A DNA stretch of 64,000 nucleotides, taken from Rhizobiaceae bacterium (GTDB taxonomy: Bacteria > Pseudomonadota > Alphaproteobacteria > Rhizobiales > Rhizobiaceae). The position numbers and the translations under genes are program-made. Positions 9,742 to 19,210 of this stretch are shown piece by piece. Where the stretch lies: assembly GCA_025698895.1 (NCBI GenBank), contig JAILWO010000003.1, positions 372,001 to 436,000 of the forward strand. Reading direction: 5' to 3'. The notes beneath the pieces are model-generated. The model saw only the letters and a list, made by a program, of their open reading frames with translations. It searched no databases and was not told the DNA's origin. The first letter of the stretch is position 1; the number at the start of each line of letters is the position of its first letter.

Positions 9742-10356
9742 ATGACCCAGTCTCTCGACCGCCTCAAGGAGTCCGCGTCCCAGACGGCGGGTCCCTATGT
9801 CCATATCGGGCTGACGCCGAATTTTTCCGGCATCGAAGGGGTCTATCCGGAGGACCTCGGCGCAAAGCTCGTCAACGACAAGACGAGGGGCGAGCGCATC
9901 ACCGTGAGATGCCGGGTGCTGGATGGCACAGACACGCCGCTCAGGGACGCGCTGGTCGAGATATGGCAGGCGGATGCCGATGGACTCTACAATTCCCCCG
10001 CCGAAATGCGCGGCACCGCCGATCCGAATTTTCCGGGCTGGGCGCGCTGCGCGTCCGACATGGACACGGGCGAATTCGTCTTCGAGACGATCAAGCCCGG
10101 CCGGGTTCCCTTCAAGGACGGGCGTCTCATGGCGCCGCACATCACCTTCTGGATCGTGGCGCGCGGCATCAATCTCGGCCTGCACACGCGTATGTATTTT
10201 TCCGATGAGGAGAAGGCCAACGCCGAGGATCCGGTGCTGGCCCGCATCGAACACCGCTCGCGCGTCCCCACCCTGATCGGCCAGCGCGAAGGCGCCAGCT
10301 ATAATTTCGACATTCATCTGCAGGGCGATCGCGAGACCGTCTTCTTCGACATCTGA
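9742..10356 (+). CDS. pcaG: Protocatechuate 3,4-dioxygenase alpha subunit
   Basis: This is the non-iron-binding partner subunit of PcaH. The 204 residues include TAGPYVHIGLTPNF near the start, the core LVEIWQADADGLYNS, and GFVFETIKPG-like FVFETIKPGRVPFKDG before the C-terminal half. The family length is about 200. The gene begins 9 bp after the toxin gene and is followed 4 bp later by pcaB. Confidence 0.95.
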   Translation: MTQSLDRLKESASQTAGPYVHIGLTPNFSGIEGVYPEDLGAKLVNDKTRGERITVRCRVLDGTDTPLRDALVEIWQADADGLYNSPAEMRGTADPNFPGWARCASDMDTGEFVFETIKPGRVPFKDGRLMAPHITFWIVARGINLGLHTRMYFSDEEKANAEDPVLARIEHRSRVPTLIGQREGASYNFDIHLQGDRETVFFDI

Positions 10357-10360
10357 GCCG

Positions 10361-11425
10361 ATGGCCGTTTCGCCCTTCGATCATCCGTTCCTGTCGGGAC
10401 TGCTCGGCGATGACGAGGCCGCGGCCGCGTTCTCGGCCGAGGCCGACCTGGTGGCCGCGCGGGAATTCGAGCTCGAACTGGCGAGGGCGCAAGGCGCCGA
10501 AGGCTTGATACCCGCCGCCGCGGCCGAGGCGATCGTTACGGCCCTCTCGGGTTTCGTCCATGACATGGAGGCATTGAGGACGGGGACCGCGCGCGACGGC
10601 GTCGTCGTGCCCGAACTGGTGCGGCAGATGCGCAAGGCTGTCGGACCGCAGGGCGAGTATGTTCATTTCGGCGCGACCAGCCAAGATGTCGTCGACACCA
10701 GTCTGGCGATCCGGCTGAAGACGGTGGTCTCGATCCTTGACCGGCGTCTGGCGTCACTCGTCTCCGCGCTGGAGGATCTGGACAGCCGGTTCGGTGCAAC
10801 GCCGGTCATGGCGCACACCCGCATGCAAGCGGCCATTCCCGTGACCGCTTCGCGCAAGATCGCGAGCTGGCGCGATCCGCTGCTTCGCGGTCGCGAGCGC
10901 CTGGCCGCCGCGGCCGCGAAGGTGACCGTGCTCACGCTCGGCGGGGCGGCGGGCACGCTCGACCGGTTCGACGGCAGGGGCAGCGCGGTTGCCGGCCGCA
11001 TGGCCGCAGCGCTCGGCCTCGGTCAGGTCGACCGGCCACGGCATTCCGAGCGCGACGGGATAGCCGACCTCGCCGCGGCGCTGTCGCTGCTGACGGGGTC
11101 GCTCGGCAAGATCGGGCAGGACGTCGCGCTCGCCGCGCAAAGCGAAGTGGGCGAGATCAGGCTGACGTCCGGCGGCGGCTCCTCGGCCATGCCGCACAAG
11201 GTCAATCCGGTGGGCGCCGAGACGCTGGTCGCGCTCTCCCGCTTCAACGCGACCCTGGTTTCGGGCATGCACCATGCGCTGGTGCATGAGAACGAGCGCT
11301 CGGGCGCGGCCTGGACGCTCGAGTGGATGATCCTGCCGCAGATGGCGGTCGCCGCCGCCGCCGCGCTGAGGATCGCGCTCGACCTCGTCGACGGCATCGA
11401 GTTCGTACCGGGCGAGGACGCGTGA
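10361..11425 (+). CDS. pcaB: 3-carboxy-cis,cis-muconate cycloisomerase
   Basis: The enzyme lactonises 3-carboxymuconate to gamma-carboxymuconolactone, the PcaC substrate. It belongs to the fumarase/aspartase superfamily: the signature GGGSSAMPHKVNP is present near residue 270, and EYVHFGATSQDVVDT and MAHTRMQAA correspond to the other two conserved regions. At 354 residues it is of the short PcaB type. Its stop overlaps the GTG start of the MFS gene (GTGA at 11422-11425). Confidence 0.94.
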   Translation: MAVSPFDHPFLSGLLGDDEAAAAFSAEADLVAAREFELELARAQGAEGLIPAAAAEAIVTALSGFVHDMEALRTGTARDGVVVPELVRQMRKAVGPQGEYVHFGATSQDVVDTSLAIRLKTVVSILDRRLASLVSALEDLDSRFGATPVMAHTRMQAAIPVTASRKIASWRDPLLRGRERLAAAAAKVTVLTLGGAAGTLDRFDGRGSAVAGRMAAALGLGQVDRPRHSERDGIADLAAALSLLTGSLGKIGQDVALAAQSEVGEIRLTSGGGSSAMPHKVNPVGAETLVALSRFNATLVSGMHHALVHENERSGAAWTLEWMILPQMAVAAAAALRIALDLVDGIEFVPGEDA

Positions 11426-12603
11426 GCCGTTCCGTTTTCGGCGATCGCGCGGTGGTGCTCTACTGCGGGCTGCTGATGTCGATCTCGGCCTTTTCCGTCG
11501 ACATCACGCTGCCTTCCTTTCCGGCGATGGCCGAAGGTCTGTCGGCGCGGTACGAGTTGATCCAGTGGACGATCACCGTCTACATGTTCGCCGCCGGAAT
11601 CGCGCAGTTGCTCTGGGGATCGGCATCCGACCGGTACGGCCGGCGGCCGATCCTGGCGGCCGGGCTCTCGATCTTCCTTGTCGGATGCCTCGTCGCCGCG
11701 CTGGCGCCAAGTATCGCGGTCCTGCTTATTGCCCGTGCCGCGCAGGGTTTCGGCGCCGCGGCGGCGATCGTTTCCTCGCGCGCCATCATCCGCGACCTGT
11801 TCTCCGGAGAGGAGCTTGCCCGCAATCTGGCGCTGGCCACGGCCATCTTCGCCGTCGGGCCGATCATGGCGCCGCTGCTGGGGGCGGGTATAGCGCTGCC
11901 CTTCGGCTGGCGCGCCATCTTCGGCGTGCTTGCGGCGCTGGCGGCGGCGATGCTGCTCTTTCTCCTGCGGATGCCCGAAACCATTCCGGCAATATCGGCC
12001 CGGTCGATGCGGCCGGCGGTCTTCATGGAACGCGCGTGCCGCCTGTTCGTCCATCCGCAGTCCCGGCACTTCCTCATCCTGTCGGCCGTGGCGATGTCGT
12101 CGATGCTGTTCATCCTGGCGTCGGCGCCGCGCGTCTACGATGTCGAGTTCGGCATATCGGGTACGGTCTTCGCCATCTATTTCGCGCTGCACGGAACCGG
12201 CATCATCGTCGGACAGACAGCGAACCGGAGGCTGATCCCTGCGGTCGGCACCGTGCGCGCCATGCTGATTGCCTGCGGTGTGCTGATTCTCGCGGCCGCG
12301 CTGATCCTTGCGACGGCGCTTGCCGGAATCGCCAACGCGGCATCGACCACAGCGCTGCTGATCCTGTTCGCGACAAGCTACCTGATCGTCTATTCCAACG
12401 CGGCCGCCATGGTGCTCGACCCGCATGGCGACATTGCCGGCTTCGCCGCCTCCTTCTACGGTTTCATCAGCCAGATCGGCTCGGCCGTCATTGTTTCGGG
12501 TCTGGTCGTGCTGGCAGGCGACAGCGTCACGGCCTTTGCCGCGACGCTGCTCGCGATCTGCATTGCCTGCCTCGGCGGCGTGTGGCTATGGATCAGGCGC
12601 TAA
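11422..12603 (+). CDS. MFS transporter, Bcr/CflA drug-efflux subfamily
   Basis: The 393-residue protein has about 12 predicted membrane helices. The opening LMSISAFSVDITLPSFPAMA and the loop GSASDRYGRRPILAAGL are typical of Bcr/CflA proton antiporters. The GTG start overlaps the pcaB stop by 4 nt, so it is in the pca operon. That placement suggests export or uptake of an aromatic acid or intermediate, though the subfamily is best known for chloramphenicol/bicyclomycin-type efflux. It ends one base before the convergent paaZ. Confidence 0.85.
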   Translation: MSRSVFGDRAVVLYCGLLMSISAFSVDITLPSFPAMAEGLSARYELIQWTITVYMFAAGIAQLLWGSASDRYGRRPILAAGLSIFLVGCLVAALAPSIAVLLIARAAQGFGAAAAIVSSRAIIRDLFSGEELARNLALATAIFAVGPIMAPLLGAGIALPFGWRAIFGVLAALAAAMLLFLLRMPETIPAISARSMRPAVFMERACRLFVHPQSRHFLILSAVAMSSMLFILASAPRVYDVEFGISGTVFAIYFALHGTGIIVGQTANRRLIPAVGTVRAMLIACGVLILAAALILATALAGIANAASTTALLILFATSYLIVYSNAAAMVLDPHGDIAGFAASFYGFISQIGSAVIVSGLVVLAGDSVTAFAATLLAICIACLGGVWLWIRR

Positions 12604-12604
12604 G

Positions 12605-14623
12605 CTATCTGGCGTTCATCGTCAGCAGTTCATAACCGGCGACCTGTTCACCCTCCTGGTTGGTGACCACGACGTTCCAGCGCACCTCGCCATACTGGTC
12701 GTTGCGGACCGTCTTGTGCATGGCCGTCAGCTGGACCTTCAGGCGGTCGCCCGGCGACACCGGCTTCATGAAGCGCAGATTGTCGAGCCCGTAATTGGCC
12801 AGGACCGGGCCGGGCGCCGGATCGACGAACAGCCCGGCGGCGAAGGACAGGATCAGGTAGCCATGCGCGACGCGGCCCGGGAAGAAGGGGTTCGCCCGCG
12901 CGGCGTCCTCGTCCATATGAGCGTAGAAATTGTCGCCGGTGAATTCGGCGAAATGCTCGATGTCGGCCAGTGTCACCTCGCGCTCCGGCGTCTCGAGCGT
13001 GTGTCCGATCTCGAGTTCGCCGAACTTCATGCGGAAGGGGTGCTCGGGCTTGGCCTTGAGGGTCGAGCCGGGGACATGGGTTCTGGTCACGCCGGTGATG
13101 ATGTCGGGGCTGCCCTGGATCGCGGTGCGCTGCATATAGTGCATGACGCCGCGAATGCCGCCCAGCTCCTCGCCGCCGCCGGCCCGACCGGGGCCGCCAT
13201 GGACCAGATGCGGCATTGGGGAGCCATGGCCGGTCGCCTCCTTGCCCGTGTCGCGATTGGCGAAATAGAGCCGGCCGTGATGGGCGCCCGAGGTCTCGAC
13301 GACCTGCCTTGCGACCTTGGGATCGTGCGTGAAGACCGAGGCCACCAGCGAGCCGCCGCCGCGATTGGCGATCTTCAGCGCGTGGTCGAGATCGCGATAG
13401 GGCATCACGGTGGAGACAGGGCCGAACGCTTCGGTCTCGTGGATCGCCGTGGCGCCATCCGGGTCCTCGCAGAAGAACAGCATCGGCGAGACGAAGGCGC
13501 CCTGCGGGTTCACGCCTGCCGGCTCCTTGCCGCCATGGACGAGTTTCGCTTCGCGGGCGATGATCGCCGCCTTTTCCTCGACATCCTTCTTCTGAGCCAG
13601 GCTTGCCAGGGCGCCCATGCGGGTTGCCTCGTGGCGCGGGTCGCCGACGGCGGTCTTGGACAGCCGTTCGGAAATCGCATCGATCACGGCCGGGCGATGC
13701 GCCTCGGGCACAAGGATCCGTCGGATTGCGGTGCATTTCTGCCCGGCCTTGGCCGTCATCTCGCGGTGCACCTCGCGCACGAACACGTCGAATTCCGGCG
13801 TGCCGGGCGCGGCGTCGGGGCCGAGTATGGTGGCGTTCAGTGAATCCTGTTCGGCGACGAAGCGCACGGCGTTGCCAAGCAGGTTCGGATTGCCGCGCAG
13901 CATCGACGCGGTCGCCGCCGAGCCGGTGAAGGAAACCACGTCCTGGCTGCCCAGCCGGTCGATCAAGTCGCCCAGATTGCCGGAGACCAACTGCACCGCG
14001 CCCTCGGGCAGCAATCCGCTTTCGATCATCATGCGGAAACAGGCTTCCGTCAGCCAGGCGGTCGCGGATGCCGGCTTCACGATCGCCGGCATGCCGGCGA
14101 GCAGGGTCGGCGCCAGCTTTTCGAGCATGCCCCAGACCGGGAAATTGAAGGCGTTGATATGGACCGCCACGCCCTGCAGCGAGGTCGCGACATGCTGGCC
14201 CAGAAACGCGCCGGTCTTGCCGAACTGCTCGACGCCGCCATCGATATAGATCGTGTCGTCGGGCAGTTCGCGGCGCCCCTTGGAGGAATAGGCGAACAGC
14301 GTGCCGATGCCGCCGTCGATGTCGATCATCGAATCGGGTTTGGTCGCGCCGGTATCGTAGGAGAGCTCGTAGAGCGCATCTTTCCGCTCGTTGAGATACT
14401 GCGCCAGCGCCTTCAGCATGCCGGCCCGCTGGTGGAAGGTCATCGCGCGCAGCGCCGGTCCGCCTGCGCCGCGCGCGTGCTCGGCCATCGCCTGGAAATC
14501 GAGCGCGCCCGATCCGAGTTCGGCCACGACGCGGCCGTCGATCGCGCTTTTGAGCTGCGCCGTCTTGCCGGATGGCGCGACCCACTTTCCTGCGGCGTAG
14601 CTATTGAGCGAGAGCACGGTCAT
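12605..14623 (-). CDS. paaZ: Bifunctional oxepin-CoA hydrolase / 3-oxo-5,6-dehydrosuberyl-CoA semialdehyde dehydrogenase
   Basis: PaaZ opens the oxepin-CoA ring and oxidises the resulting aldehyde in aerobic phenylacetate degradation. The 672-residue fusion has an aldehyde dehydrogenase domain (about 1-510) with the Glu in [12 protein letters not shown] and catalytic Cys in [11 protein letters not shown], followed by a MaoC hydratase domain with [15 protein letters not shown] and the [10 protein letters not shown] stretch. Its start overlaps the upstream P450 gene by 4 nt, giving a two-gene P450-paaZ unit read leftward. Confidence 0.95.
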   Translation of the reverse strand: MTVLSLNSYAAGKWVAPSGKTAQLKSAIDGRVVAELGSGALDFQAMAEHARGAGGPALRAMTFHQRAGMLKALAQYLNERKDALYELSYDTGATKPDSMIDIDGGIGTLFAYSSKGRRELPDDTIYIDGGVEQFGKTGAFLGQHVATSLQGVAVHINAFNFPVWGMLEKLAPTLLAGMPAIVKPASATAWLTEACFRMMIESGLLPEGAVQLVSGNLGDLIDRLGSQDVVSFTGSAATASMLRGNPNLLGNAVRFVAEQDSLNATILGPDAAPGTPEFDVFVREVHREMTAKAGQKCTAIRRILVPEAHRPAVIDAISERLSKTAVGDPRHEATRMGALASLAQKKDVEEKAAIIAREAKLVHGGKEPAGVNPQGAFVSPMLFFCEDPDGATAIHETEAFGPVSTVMPYRDLDHALKIANRGGGSLVASVFTHDPKVARQVVETSGAHHGRLYFANRDTGKEATGHGSPMPHLVHGGPGRAGGGEELGGIRGVMHYMQRTAIQGSPDIITGVTRTHVPGSTLKAKPEHPFRMKFGELEIGHTLETPEREVTLADIEHFAEFTGDNFYAHMDEDAARANPFFPGRVAHGYLILSFAAGLFVDPAPGPVLANYGLDNLRFMKPVSPGDRLKVQLTAMHKTVRNDQYGEVRWNVVVTNQEGEQVAGYELLTMNAR

Positions 14624-15858
14624 ATGTCGTTCCTTTCAGATGTTCGGTGCATCCGCGCCGGCAGTTCGGCAAAGCCGCGAAACCTGACGCGTCCGGTCCG
14701 TCTTGGCGGGCCGGAAAGTTCGAAATCGGGAAAGCGGTTGAGGAAGCGCGAGATCGCGATGCGCCCTTCCATGCGCGCCAGCGAGAAGCCCGCGCACAAA
14801 TGCGGCCCCTGCGCGAAGGCCAGATGCCGGTTCGGCTTGCGCGACAGGTCGAGGCGGTCCGGCTCGTCATACTGGCGCGGATCGCGGTTGGCCGCGCCGA
14901 TGGCCAGGTGAATCCGCGTGCCGGGTTCGATCCGCTCGCCGTGAAACTCCGACACTTGCACGGCCGAGCGGTTGCCGAGCTGGTTGGGCGACTGGAACCG
15001 CAGGAACTCGTCCACGGCCGTGTCGATCAGCGACGGGTCGGCGATCAGGCGCCGTTTCTCTTCCGGCCATTCCGTCAGAGCATGCAAGGCATTGCCGATC
15101 AGGTTGGTCGTGGTCTCGTGACCGGCATTGAGGATGAAGATGCAGTTCTGCAGAAGCTCGACGTCCGAAAGCTGCTCGCCCTCACTGCCCTGCATCAACC
15201 TGGTCAGCACATCGGTGGCGGGATCGCCGGGGTCCGCCCGCCGCCGTGCCACGAGGTCGGCCAGATAATCCTTGAAAGCGGCGACCGCGGCATTGCCGCG
15301 CGCCTGCTGATCCGGCGTCAGCACCGGCTCCAGCGCGCCAAGGATCGCCAGCGACCAGTCGCGCAGCGGTCCGCGTTCCTCATGCGGGATGACGAAGAGA
15401 TTGCCGATCACCTCGACGGGAATGGCGGCCGCGAAGTCCTCGATCAGGTCGGCTTCGCCCTTCTCCTCCAGCCGGTCGAGCAGGCCGTCGACCAGCCTCA
15501 CCAGCCCCGGCTCCATCGCCGCGATGGCGCGGGGCGTCAGCGCTCCCATCATGATCTTCCTGACGCGCGTGTGCAGCGGCGGATCGTTGAAGACGAGGCT
15601 CGTCGTGTGGTGCTCGTAGAGCGGGGAGGGGCCGTATTTCGGCAGGAATTCCGCCTTCTTGTCGGACGAATAGGTCTTGGTGTCGCGATAGACGCGGTCG
15701 AGATCGGCATGGCGCGACAGCATGACCGAGCCGTCCGCGAAGCGCTTGACCGGCGCGTGCTCCAGCAGCGCGCGGTAGACGGGGAACGGATCCTCGGCGA
15801 AGCCGGGCGGCAGCGCGTTTATGTCGAAGTCGCGCGCCAGCGCGGCGTCGGCTGTCAT
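14620..15858 (-). CDS. Cytochrome P450
   Basis: The 412-residue soluble bacterial P450 has the oxygen-activating I-helix AGHETT, the ExxR pair in DEFLRFQ, and the haem-cysteine loop FAQGPHLCAGFSLARME. It would need a ferredoxin and reductase; none is adjacent, although the PaaE reductase is in the same cluster. It shares an operon with paaZ (4-nt overlap) and is divergent from paaI. The substrate is unknown; hydroxylation of an aromatic acid or a shunt product of the phenylacetyl-CoA route is a context-based guess. Confidence 0.92.
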   Translation of the reverse strand: MTADAALARDFDINALPPGFAEDPFPVYRALLEHAPVKRFADGSVMLSRHADLDRVYRDTKTYSSDKKAEFLPKYGPSPLYEHHTTSLVFNDPPLHTRVRKIMMGALTPRAIAAMEPGLVRLVDGLLDRLEEKGEADLIEDFAAAIPVEVIGNLFVIPHEERGPLRDWSLAILGALEPVLTPDQQARGNAAVAAFKDYLADLVARRRADPGDPATDVLTRLMQGSEGEQLSDVELLQNCIFILNAGHETTTNLIGNALHALTEWPEEKRRLIADPSLIDTAVDEFLRFQSPNQLGNRSAVQVSEFHGERIEPGTRIHLAIGAANRDPRQYDEPDRLDLSRKPNRHLAFAQGPHLCAGFSLARMEGRIAISRFLNRFPDFELSGPPRRTGRVRFRGFAELPARMHRTSERNDI

Positions 15859-15893
15859 GCGTTTCTCCTCCCCGGTTACGTCCGAGTATTATT

Positions 15894-15905
15894 GACCGGC
15901 CGGTC
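15894..15905. promoter_or_regulatory. 12-bp perfect palindrome in the P450/paaI divergent promoter, candidate TetR-family operator
   Basis: GACCGGCCGGTC lies between the P450 start (15858, leftward) and the paaI start (15966, rightward), close to an AT-rich stretch that could hold the promoters. Short GC-rich palindromes like this are common TetR-family targets, and a TetR gene ends the paaI-paaK operon. The assignment is inference. Confidence 0.4.
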
Positions 15906-15965
15906 GGTTTATGCAAGTCTCGGCCATGGCCGCGATCATCCTCGCGCGCCGGGGGAGGAGCCGCA

Positions 15966-16397
15966 ATGGATTTGTCGCCTGACGAGGTGGCGCGTCGCAG
16001 CGCCGATGCCATGTGGGCGAATGACAGGGCCTCGAAATGGCTTGGCGCGGTGATCGACGCTGTCGGCCCCGGCACCGCGACGCTTTCGATGACGGTCGAG
16101 GCGCATCACTGCAACGGCCACGACATCTGCCACGGCGGCTATATCTTCACCCTCGCCGATTCCGCCTTCGCCTTCGCCTGCAATTCCTACAATGACCGTG
16201 CCGTGGCCCAGCACAACGTCATCTCCTACATCGCGCCGGGCCGTCTCGGCGACAGGCTGAGCGCGGTCGCGACCGAGGTCATCCGCGAAGGCCGGTCCGG
16301 CGTCTATGACGTGACGGTCCGCAACCAGCATGGCGTCACGGTGGCCACCTTCCGCGGCGCGTCGCGCACGATAGGCGGCCTGAATTTCCAACCCTGA
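15966..16397 (+). CDS. paaI: Hydroxyphenylacetyl-CoA thioesterase (hotdog fold)
   Basis: PaaI rescues CoA from dead-end ring-hydroxylated phenylacetyl-CoA. The 143-residue hotdog protein shows the signature CHGGYIFTLADSAFAFACN, with the catalytic aspartate in LADSAFA, and ends with GVTVATFRGASRTIGG. A GGGGGAGGAG ribosome-binding site precedes the ATG. It starts the paaI-paaK-tetR unit, divergent from P450-paaZ. Confidence 0.93.
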   Translation: MDLSPDEVARRSADAMWANDRASKWLGAVIDAVGPGTATLSMTVEAHHCNGHDICHGGYIFTLADSAFAFACNSYNDRAVAQHNVISYIAPGRLGDRLSAVATEVIREGRSGVYDVTVRNQHGVTVATFRGASRTIGGLNFQP

Positions 16398-16420
16398 TCG
16401 GCGGTCGGGAGGATCGATCC

Positions 16421-17731
16421 ATGAAGGACATTGCGCCACGTCGCGAGGAGCTCGATCCGATCGAGATCGCGTCGCGCGACGAGATCGAAGCCCTGCAACT
16501 GAAGCGCCTGAAATGGTCGCTCGCCCATGCCTATGAAAACGTGCCGCATTATCGCAAGGCGTTCGATGCGGCCGGCGTGCACCCCAATGATCTCAAATCA
16601 CTGTCCGATCTGCGCCGATTCCCCTTCACGGTGAAGACCGACCTGCGCGACAATTACCCTTTCGGCATGTTCGCCGTCCCGCGCGACCAGATCATCCGCG
16701 TTCACGCCTCGTCGGGAACCACTGGCAAGCCGACCGTGGTCGGCTACACTCGCAACGACATCGACACATGGGCGACGGTGATGGCGCGCTCCATGCGCGC
16801 CTCGGGCACGCGGCCGGGCGACATCGTCCATGTCTCCTATGGCTACGGCCTGTTCACCGGAGGGCTCGGCGCGCATTACGGCGCGGAGAAGCTCGGCTGC
16901 ACGGTCGTTCCGGTTTCAGGCGGCATGACGGCCCGTCAGGTCACGCTGATCGAGGACTTCCGCGCGACCACGATCATGGTCACGCCCTCCTACATGCTGT
17001 CGATCCTCGACGAATACCGCGCCCAGGGGCTCGACCCGCGCGAAAGCCCGCTTCAGGTTGGGATCTTCGGGGCGGAACCCTGGACGAACGCCATGCGCGC
17101 GGAAATGGAAGACGCCTTCGACATGCATGCGGTCGACATATATGGCCTGTCGGAGGTGATGGGACCGGGCGTCGCCAATGAATGCGTCGAGACCAAGGAC
17201 GGGCTGCATATCTGGGAGGACCATTTCTACCCCGAGGTGATCGATCCGGTGTCGGGAGAACCGGTCGAGGACGGCCAGCCGGGAGAACTTGTCTTCACGT
17301 CGCTGACCAAGGAAGCCTTTCCGATCATCCGCTATCGCACACGCGATCTGACGCGGCTGCTGCCGGGCACGGCACGCACGATGCGGCGCATGGAAAAGAT
17401 CACCGGCCGTTCCGACGACATGATGATCCTGCGCGGCGTCAACGTGTTCCCGACCCAGATCGAGGAACAGATTCTCACCGTCGCCGGCCTGTCGCCCCAT
17501 TTCCAGATCGAACTCGTGCGGGAAGGGCGCATGGACGCGATGATCGTGCATGTCGAATGCGATCCAAGCCATGCGGGCGTAGAGGCGCGCAAGGCGTCGG
17601 CGGCGGACCTGTCCAGGCGGGTCAAGGAGGTCGTCGGCGTTTCGGTGAGGGTCGATGTCACCGACCCCGAAGGCGTCGCGCGCAGCCAAGGCAAGGCCCA
17701 GCGCATCGTCGACAACAGGCCGAAAGGCTAG
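16421..17731 (+). CDS. paaK: Phenylacetate-CoA ligase
   Basis: PaaK activates phenylacetate to phenylacetyl-CoA using ATP. The 436-residue protein is the standard length and has the AMP-binding loop HASSGTTGKPTVVGYT, the segment VDIYGLSEVMGPG and the C-terminal hinge DDMMILRGVNVFPTQIE. It follows paaI by 24 bp. All other reactions of the upper paa pathway encoded here depend on its product. Confidence 0.96.
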   Translation: MKDIAPRREELDPIEIASRDEIEALQLKRLKWSLAHAYENVPHYRKAFDAAGVHPNDLKSLSDLRRFPFTVKTDLRDNYPFGMFAVPRDQIIRVHASSGTTGKPTVVGYTRNDIDTWATVMARSMRASGTRPGDIVHVSYGYGLFTGGLGAHYGAEKLGCTVVPVSGGMTARQVTLIEDFRATTIMVTPSYMLSILDEYRAQGLDPRESPLQVGIFGAEPWTNAMRAEMEDAFDMHAVDIYGLSEVMGPGVANECVETKDGLHIWEDHFYPEVIDPVSGEPVEDGQPGELVFTSLTKEAFPIIRYRTRDLTRLLPGTARTMRRMEKITGRSDDMMILRGVNVFPTQIEEQILTVAGLSPHFQIELVREGRMDAMIVHVECDPSHAGVEARKASAADLSRRVKEVVGVSVRVDVTDPEGVARSQGKAQRIVDNRPKG

Positions 17732-17736
17732 GGCGG

Positions 17737-18336
17737 TTGGCCCGGGCCCGCGCCAAGGACCACGACGACAAGCGCGCCGCGATCCTGAAGGCGGCGGCGA
17801 CCGTCTTCGCGCGCGACGGCTACGATCGTGCGTCGATGGCCGGTCTCGCCGTCGAATACGGCGTCTCGAAGGCGCTGCTGTATCACTACTACGCCTCCAA
17901 GGAGGCGCTTCTGTTCGACGTGATCCGGGCGCATCTGGAGAAACTGGTCGAATCCGTCGAGGCGGCCGATCGTCCGGACCTGCCTCCCGAGGAAAGGCTT
18001 GGCGCGCTCGTATCAGCGCTGCTCGACAGCTATCGCGACGCCGATTGCGAGCACAAGGTCCAGTTGACCGCGCTCAACCTCCTGCCGCCCGGCGAGCAGG
18101 AACGGCTCAAGTCGATGGAGCGTCGCCTTGTCGGTATCTTCTCGGAGGCGGTGCGGGCCTTGCGACCGGAAGCCTTCGAGAATGGTGCGACCCTCAAGCC
18201 GGTCACGATGAGCCTGTTCGGCATGCTCAACTGGGCCTATCTGTGGCTGCGCGACACCGGTCCGGTCAGCCGGGAGGACTACGCCCGGCTGGTCACCACG
18301 CTGATCGCCGGAGGGGTTTCGCGCCTCAGCCGATAA
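17737..18336 (+). CDS. TetR-family regulator of the phenylacetate cluster (PaaR-like)
   Basis: The 199-residue protein has an N-terminal TetR helix-turn-helix: RAAILKAAATVFARDGYDRA followed by IA-region residues and VSKALLYHYYASKEALLFDV. The C-terminal half is helical ligand-binding sequence. I chose the TTG at 17737, 6 bp after paaK, because the family motif begins about 10 residues later and the AGGGCGG before it can serve as a ribosome-binding site. Regulation of the paa genes by phenylacetyl-CoA or a related ester is inferred from position. Confidence 0.82.
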   Translation: MARARAKDHDDKRAAILKAAATVFARDGYDRASMAGLAVEYGVSKALLYHYYASKEALLFDVIRAHLEKLVESVEAADRPDLPPEERLGALVSALLDSYRDADCEHKVQLTALNLLPPGEQERLKSMERRLVGIFSEAVRALRPEAFENGATLKPVTMSLFGMLNWAYLWLRDTGPVSREDYARLVTTLIAGGVSRLSR

Positions 18337-19018
18337 CGGCCGATACCAGCGACATCGCCAGTTCCTCGTTCACCTCCATCAGTCCGCGATAGATCATGTC
18401 CAGCGCGACATAGAGAATGACCGCCAGACCGACATAGGCGATCCAACGGAAGCGGTCGAGCAGGCGGGCGATGAAGGATGCCGCGACACCCATCAGTGCG
18501 ATCGAGAGCACGAGGCCGACGATCAGCACTGTCGGATGATCGCGCGCGGCGCCGGCGACGGCCAGCACGTTGTCGAGCGACATGGATACGTCGGCGATAA
18601 TGATCTGGGTCGCGGCCTGTCCGAGCGTCTTGCGGGGCACGCCGGTCGCGATGTCGCCGCTGGAATCGAGGTCCTGCTCGGACAGCGCTTCCTGCGCGGC
18701 GTGACTTTCCTCGGGCGACGTGCGCAGTTCGCGCCACATCTTCCACGAGACCCAAAGCAGCAAAAGGCCGCCGACCAGGAGCAGCCCGATGATCTGCAGA
18801 AGCTGCACCGTAATGGCCGCGAAGCCGATGCGCAGCACGGTGGCCGCGATGATGCCGATCAGGATCGCCTTGTTGCGCTGGCCGGCGGGCAGTCCGGCCG
18901 CCGCCAGGCCGATGACGATCGCGTTGTCGCCGGCGAGCACGAGGTCGATCGCGATCACCTGCATGAGGGCGGCAAAGCCGGCTGGCGAGGTGATCTCTGC
19001 AATGAAGTTCGCGATCAT
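18326..19018 (-). CDS. TerC-family integral membrane protein
   Basis: The 230-residue protein has the TerC/YkoY pattern of about seven helices, with the conserved acidic membrane motifs IAIDLVLAGDNAIVIGLAA in the first half and IIADVSMSLDNVLAVAGAA in the second. Family members are implicated in manganese export or membrane protein metalation, not always in tellurite resistance. The ATG at 19018 matches the usual TerC start. Its last 11 bases overlap the convergent TetR gene. It interrupts the paa region without an obvious functional link. Confidence 0.9.
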   Translation of the reverse strand: MIANFIAEITSPAGFAALMQVIAIDLVLAGDNAIVIGLAAAGLPAGQRNKAILIGIIAATVLRIGFAAITVQLLQIIGLLLVGGLLLLWVSWKMWRELRTSPEESHAAQEALSEQDLDSSGDIATGVPRKTLGQAATQIIIADVSMSLDNVLAVAGAARDHPTVLIVGLVLSIALMGVAASFIARLLDRFRWIAYVGLAVILYVALDMIYRGLMEVNEELAMSLVSAVIG

Positions 19019-19210
19019 GGGAAACCTTTGGCGGATGCCGGGTGAGTGGGGGTGGTTATGCATAGGGCGGCCGGCCTGTCCAGACCGGCCCGGGAACACA
19101 AACACAACTTCCCGCTACAGGTTCCGAATTTGATGACCCGGCCGAAGGATCGGCGCGGTGGGCTCGCGCCTTGCTTGCCAACGACGCGCCGGTCGTGCCA
19201 TGCCGGCGCC

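Noticed and set aside
12648-14585. 645-codon minus-strand open frame overlapping paaZ
   Set aside because: It is a frame-shifted shadow of paaZ with arginine-rich low-complexity translation and no start signals.
18326-19018. Tellurite-resistance operon
   Set aside because: Only a lone TerC-family gene is present, without terABDEZ; the family has broader roles such as manganese handling.
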